NCBI GenBank assembly: GCA_947467625.1
Contig: CANIJN010000014.1
Location: 1 to 40,961, forward strand
Reading direction: 5' to 3'
From: Opitutia bacterium
GTDB lineage: Bacteria; Verrucomicrobiota; Verrucomicrobiia; Opitutales; Opitutaceae
Length of the DNA stretch: 40,961 bases
Shown here one piece after another: positions 39,221 through 40,961 of this stretch. Made by a program: the position numbers and the translations under genes. Below the pieces are notes generated by a model that saw nothing but the letters and a program-made list of their open reading frames with translations, was not told where the DNA came from and ran no database searches. Numbering within the stretch: position 1 is the stretch's first letter; every line of letters starts with the position of its first letter.

Positions 39221-40894
39221 ATGTCGCCCGCCCAAGAAATCGCCCGCCGCCGCACCTTCGCGATCATTTCGCACCCTGACGCGGGTAAGACCACGCTCAC
39301 GGAAAAATTCCTCCTTTACGGCAACGCCATCCATCTCGCCGGCACCGTCACGGCCCGAAAAAACCAGCGCGCCACCGCCTCCGACTGGATGGAACTCGAG
39401 AAGCAACGCGGAATCTCCATCTCCTCAACAGTCCTCCAATTCGACTACGCCGGTTGCGCCGTCAACCTCCTCGATACCCCTGGGCACAAGGATTTCTCCG
39501 AGGATACCTATCGCGTCCTCACCGCAGTCGATGCCGTTGTCATGGTCATCGACGCTGCCAAGGGCATCGAGGCGCAAACTCGCAAACTCTTCGAAGTCTG
39601 CCGGCGCCGCGGCGTCCCGATTTTCACATTCATGAACAAGTGCGACCGCCCCACGCGCAACGCCCTTGAACTCCTCGACGAGCTCGAAACCGTCCTCGGT
39701 CTCCAGTCCTCCCCCGTCATCTGGCCCCTCGGCAACGGCCCGTCGTTCCGCGGCGTGTTCGACCGGCGCTCCCGCGAAGTCCACCTCTTCGAGCGCGTCG
39801 CCGGCGGAAAATTCCAGGCCCCCGTCAACGTCACGTCCCTTGAAGATCCCGCCGTCCGCGCGAAACTCGACGACTACACGTTCGATCAAGTCACCGAGCA
39901 ACTCGCCATGCTCGACGGCGCCGGGCACCCCTTCGACCTCGCCGCCATCCGCGCCGGTCAACAAACCCCCGTCTACTTCGGCAGCGCGGTCAATAATTTC
40001 GGGATTCAGCTCCTCCTCGATGGCTTCCTCCAAGATTCCATCCCGCCCCAGCCGCATAAATCCGCGAGCGGTGGGAACGAGACGCTCGCGGGGCGTTCGT
40101 CTGTCACCGTCGGCTCGGAGCCTGCGGCCGCCCGCAGCATTCCCGTCGACTACCCGAAGTTCTCCGCCTTCGTGTTTAAGATTCAGGCCAACATGGACCC
40201 CAAGCACCGCGATCGCATCGCGTTCGTCCGCATTTGCTCCGGCAAATTCGAGCGCGACATGACCGTAATCCATCAGCGCAGCGGCCGCACCATCCGCCTC
40301 TCCTCTTCCCACAAACTGTTCGGCCAGGACCGCGAAACCGTCGATGAAGCTTGGCCCGGCGACGTCATCGGCCTCGTTGGCCACGACAGTTTCCGGATCG
40401 GTGACACCCTGACCGAGGACAAATCCATCCGCTATGACGAGATCCCGCGCTTCCCACCCGAGGTCTTCACGTTCATCGCCAACCCCACCCCCTCCGACGC
40501 GAAAAAATTCCGCGCCGGCCTTGAACAGCTTCTCCAAGAGGGCGTCGTCCAATCCATCACGCTCCGCGCCGGCATGACGACCTCCACGCTCCTCGCTGCC
40601 GTCGGCACCCTGCAATTCGAAGTCGTCCAATGGCGCCTCCAAGCCGAATATGGTGCCGAGTCCCGGCTCGATGTCTCGCCGTGGAGCCTGATGAAGTGGC
40701 TCGCACCAGCCGACCCCGCACAAAAACTCCCCGACCCCTCCCTCTTTTTGGTGCCCAGTGGCGTCGCCTTTGGCTCGGACAAACTCGACCAGACCGTCGC
40801 CCTGTTCCCCAGCGAATGGACGATGCGTTATTTTGCGGAAAAAAACCCCGCCGTCCGTCTCCACGACCTCCCTCTCGAGCAGACCACACTGTAA
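39221..40894 (+). CDS. prfC: Peptide chain release factor 3
   Basis: A 557-residue translational GTPase that recycles RF1/RF2 from terminated ribosomes. G1 ISHPDAGKTTLTEKFL, switch I region QRGISISSTVLQFDY, G3 LLDTPGHKDFSEDTYR, G4 TFMNKCDRP, then the RF3-specific VFKIQANMDPKHRDRIAFVR and FEVVQWRLQAEYGAESRLD. It is about 28 residues longer than E. coli RF3 (529); most of the excess is a Ser/Gly/Ala-rich insertion (residues ~277-297, from HKSASGGNETLAGRSSVTVG) carrying a DNA palindrome. The rest is intact. The divergent rlmI gene starts 464 bp upstream. Confidence 0.97.
   Translation: MSPAQEIARRRTFAIISHPDAGKTTLTEKFLLYGNAIHLAGTVTARKNQRATASDWMELEKQRGISISSTVLQFDYAGCAVNLLDTPGHKDFSEDTYRVLTAVDAVVMVIDAAKGIEAQTRKLFEVCRRRGVPIFTFMNKCDRPTRNALELLDELETVLGLQSSPVIWPLGNGPSFRGVFDRRSREVHLFERVAGGKFQAPVNVTSLEDPAVRAKLDDYTFDQVTEQLAMLDGAGHPFDLAAIRAGQQTPVYFGSAVNNFGIQLLLDGFLQDSIPPQPHKSASGGNETLAGRSSVTVGSEPAAARSIPVDYPKFSAFVFKIQANMDPKHRDRIAFVRICSGKFERDMTVIHQRSGRTIRLSSSHKLFGQDRETVDEAWPGDVIGLVGHDSFRIGDTLTEDKSIRYDEIPRFPPEVFTFIANPTPSDAKKFRAGLEQLLQEGVVQSITLRAGMTTSTLLAAVGTLQFEVVQWRLQAEYGAESRLDVSPWSLMKWLAPADPAQKLPDPSLFLVPSGVAFGSDKLDQTVALFPSEWTMRYFAEKNPAVRLHDLPLEQTTL
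40062..40091 (+). repeat. Palindrome inserted in frame in prfC
   Basis: CCGCGAGCG (40062-40070) and CGCTCGCGG (40083-40091) form a perfect 9-bp inverted repeat around a 12-nt loop. It encodes SASGGNETLAG, residues ~281-291, in a loop absent from typical RF3. Confidence 0.7.
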
Positions 40895-40921
40895 ACGACG
40901 GCGGCTCGCTGAGCCGTCGTT
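40894..40921 (+). terminator. Stem-loop at the prfC stop codon
   Basis: AACGACGGC (40894-40902) pairs perfectly with GCCGTCGTT (40913-40921), starting at the last base of the TAA stop. There is no T-tract, so it may be a weak terminator or an mRNA-stabilising stem. The remaining 40 bp of the window show no gene. Confidence 0.4.
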
Positions 40922-40961
40922 GCGCGGAATCTCCGGATTCTGCTCGCTCCGGCGAAAAAAA

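Noticed and set aside
39425-40864. Long minus-strand open frame opposite prfC (479 codons)
   Set aside because: Same high-GC shadow effect; no conserved motif, and the plus strand is clearly RF3.

Overview
The window looks like a piece of a high-GC Verrucomicrobiota chromosome, most likely Opitutales/Opitutaceae. The inference rests on a 2,022-residue UvrA made of two UvrA halves, an mcsA-mcsB-clpC operon without ctsR, a DUF4838 protein, a lone FTLIELL pseudopilin, and abundant dispersed word-like repeats of the CACGGA / ATCCGCG type. No rRNA or tRNA gene was found, so this placement is by gene content only.

Positions 1-10,100 form an accessory island. Eight small modules lie on the minus strand: DUF4160-DUF2442 (twice), VapBC, DUF433-DUF5615, a DUF4258-like/DUF2283 pair, an AbiEii-like nucleotidyltransferase with a small partner, an AbrB-PIN pair, and a UPF0175-DUF3368 pair. 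A GbsR/MarR-type regulator and a 3'-truncated group II intron sit among them. Copies of one modular repeat, all in the same orientation, separate the modules. Several modules are worn: the second DUF4160 lacks a start codon, the DUF4258-like gene lacks its 5' end, and the DUF3368 toxin runs into repeat sequence. The intron is itself inserted in a repeat copy. Two modules have near-consensus promoters whose -10 box lies 6-8 bp from the start codon, which suggests leaderless self-contained cassettes.

From 10,142 onward the gene content is core-like. A LysR regulator is divergent from leuC-leuD (isopropylmalate isomerase). These are followed by exbB-exbD, an SDR oxidoreductase and a DUF4838 protein. 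A bidirectional terminator separates them from the opposing operon mcsA-mcsB-clpC (arginine-phosphorylation-dependent proteolysis), with a class IV branched-chain aminotransferase (ilvE) upstream on the same strand. Next come a type II-like pseudopilin, a CBS/DRTGG-containing manganese pyrophosphatase, and, convergent to it, lpdA and a YvlD/holin-like membrane protein. Then follow a GT4 glycosyltransferase, the double uvrA, enolase, a secreted coiled-coil protein, an RlmI-like rRNA methyltransferase on the opposite strand, and prfC (RF3).

The most unusual feature of the core part is a set of short repeats embedded in frame inside protein-coding genes. uvrA carries a 72-bp AT-rich element with 19-bp terminal inverted repeats, four copies of a CTCAACGCTCA-type word, and a GGGAGAYGCG word also present in the adjacent glycosyltransferase gene in the same reading frame. 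prfC carries a 9-bp-stem palindrome in an insertion that RF3 normally lacks. All sit where linkers or surface loops are expected. Together with the repeats between toxin-antitoxin cassettes, the window documents a genome heavily colonised by small non-autonomous repeats that tolerate coding sequence.
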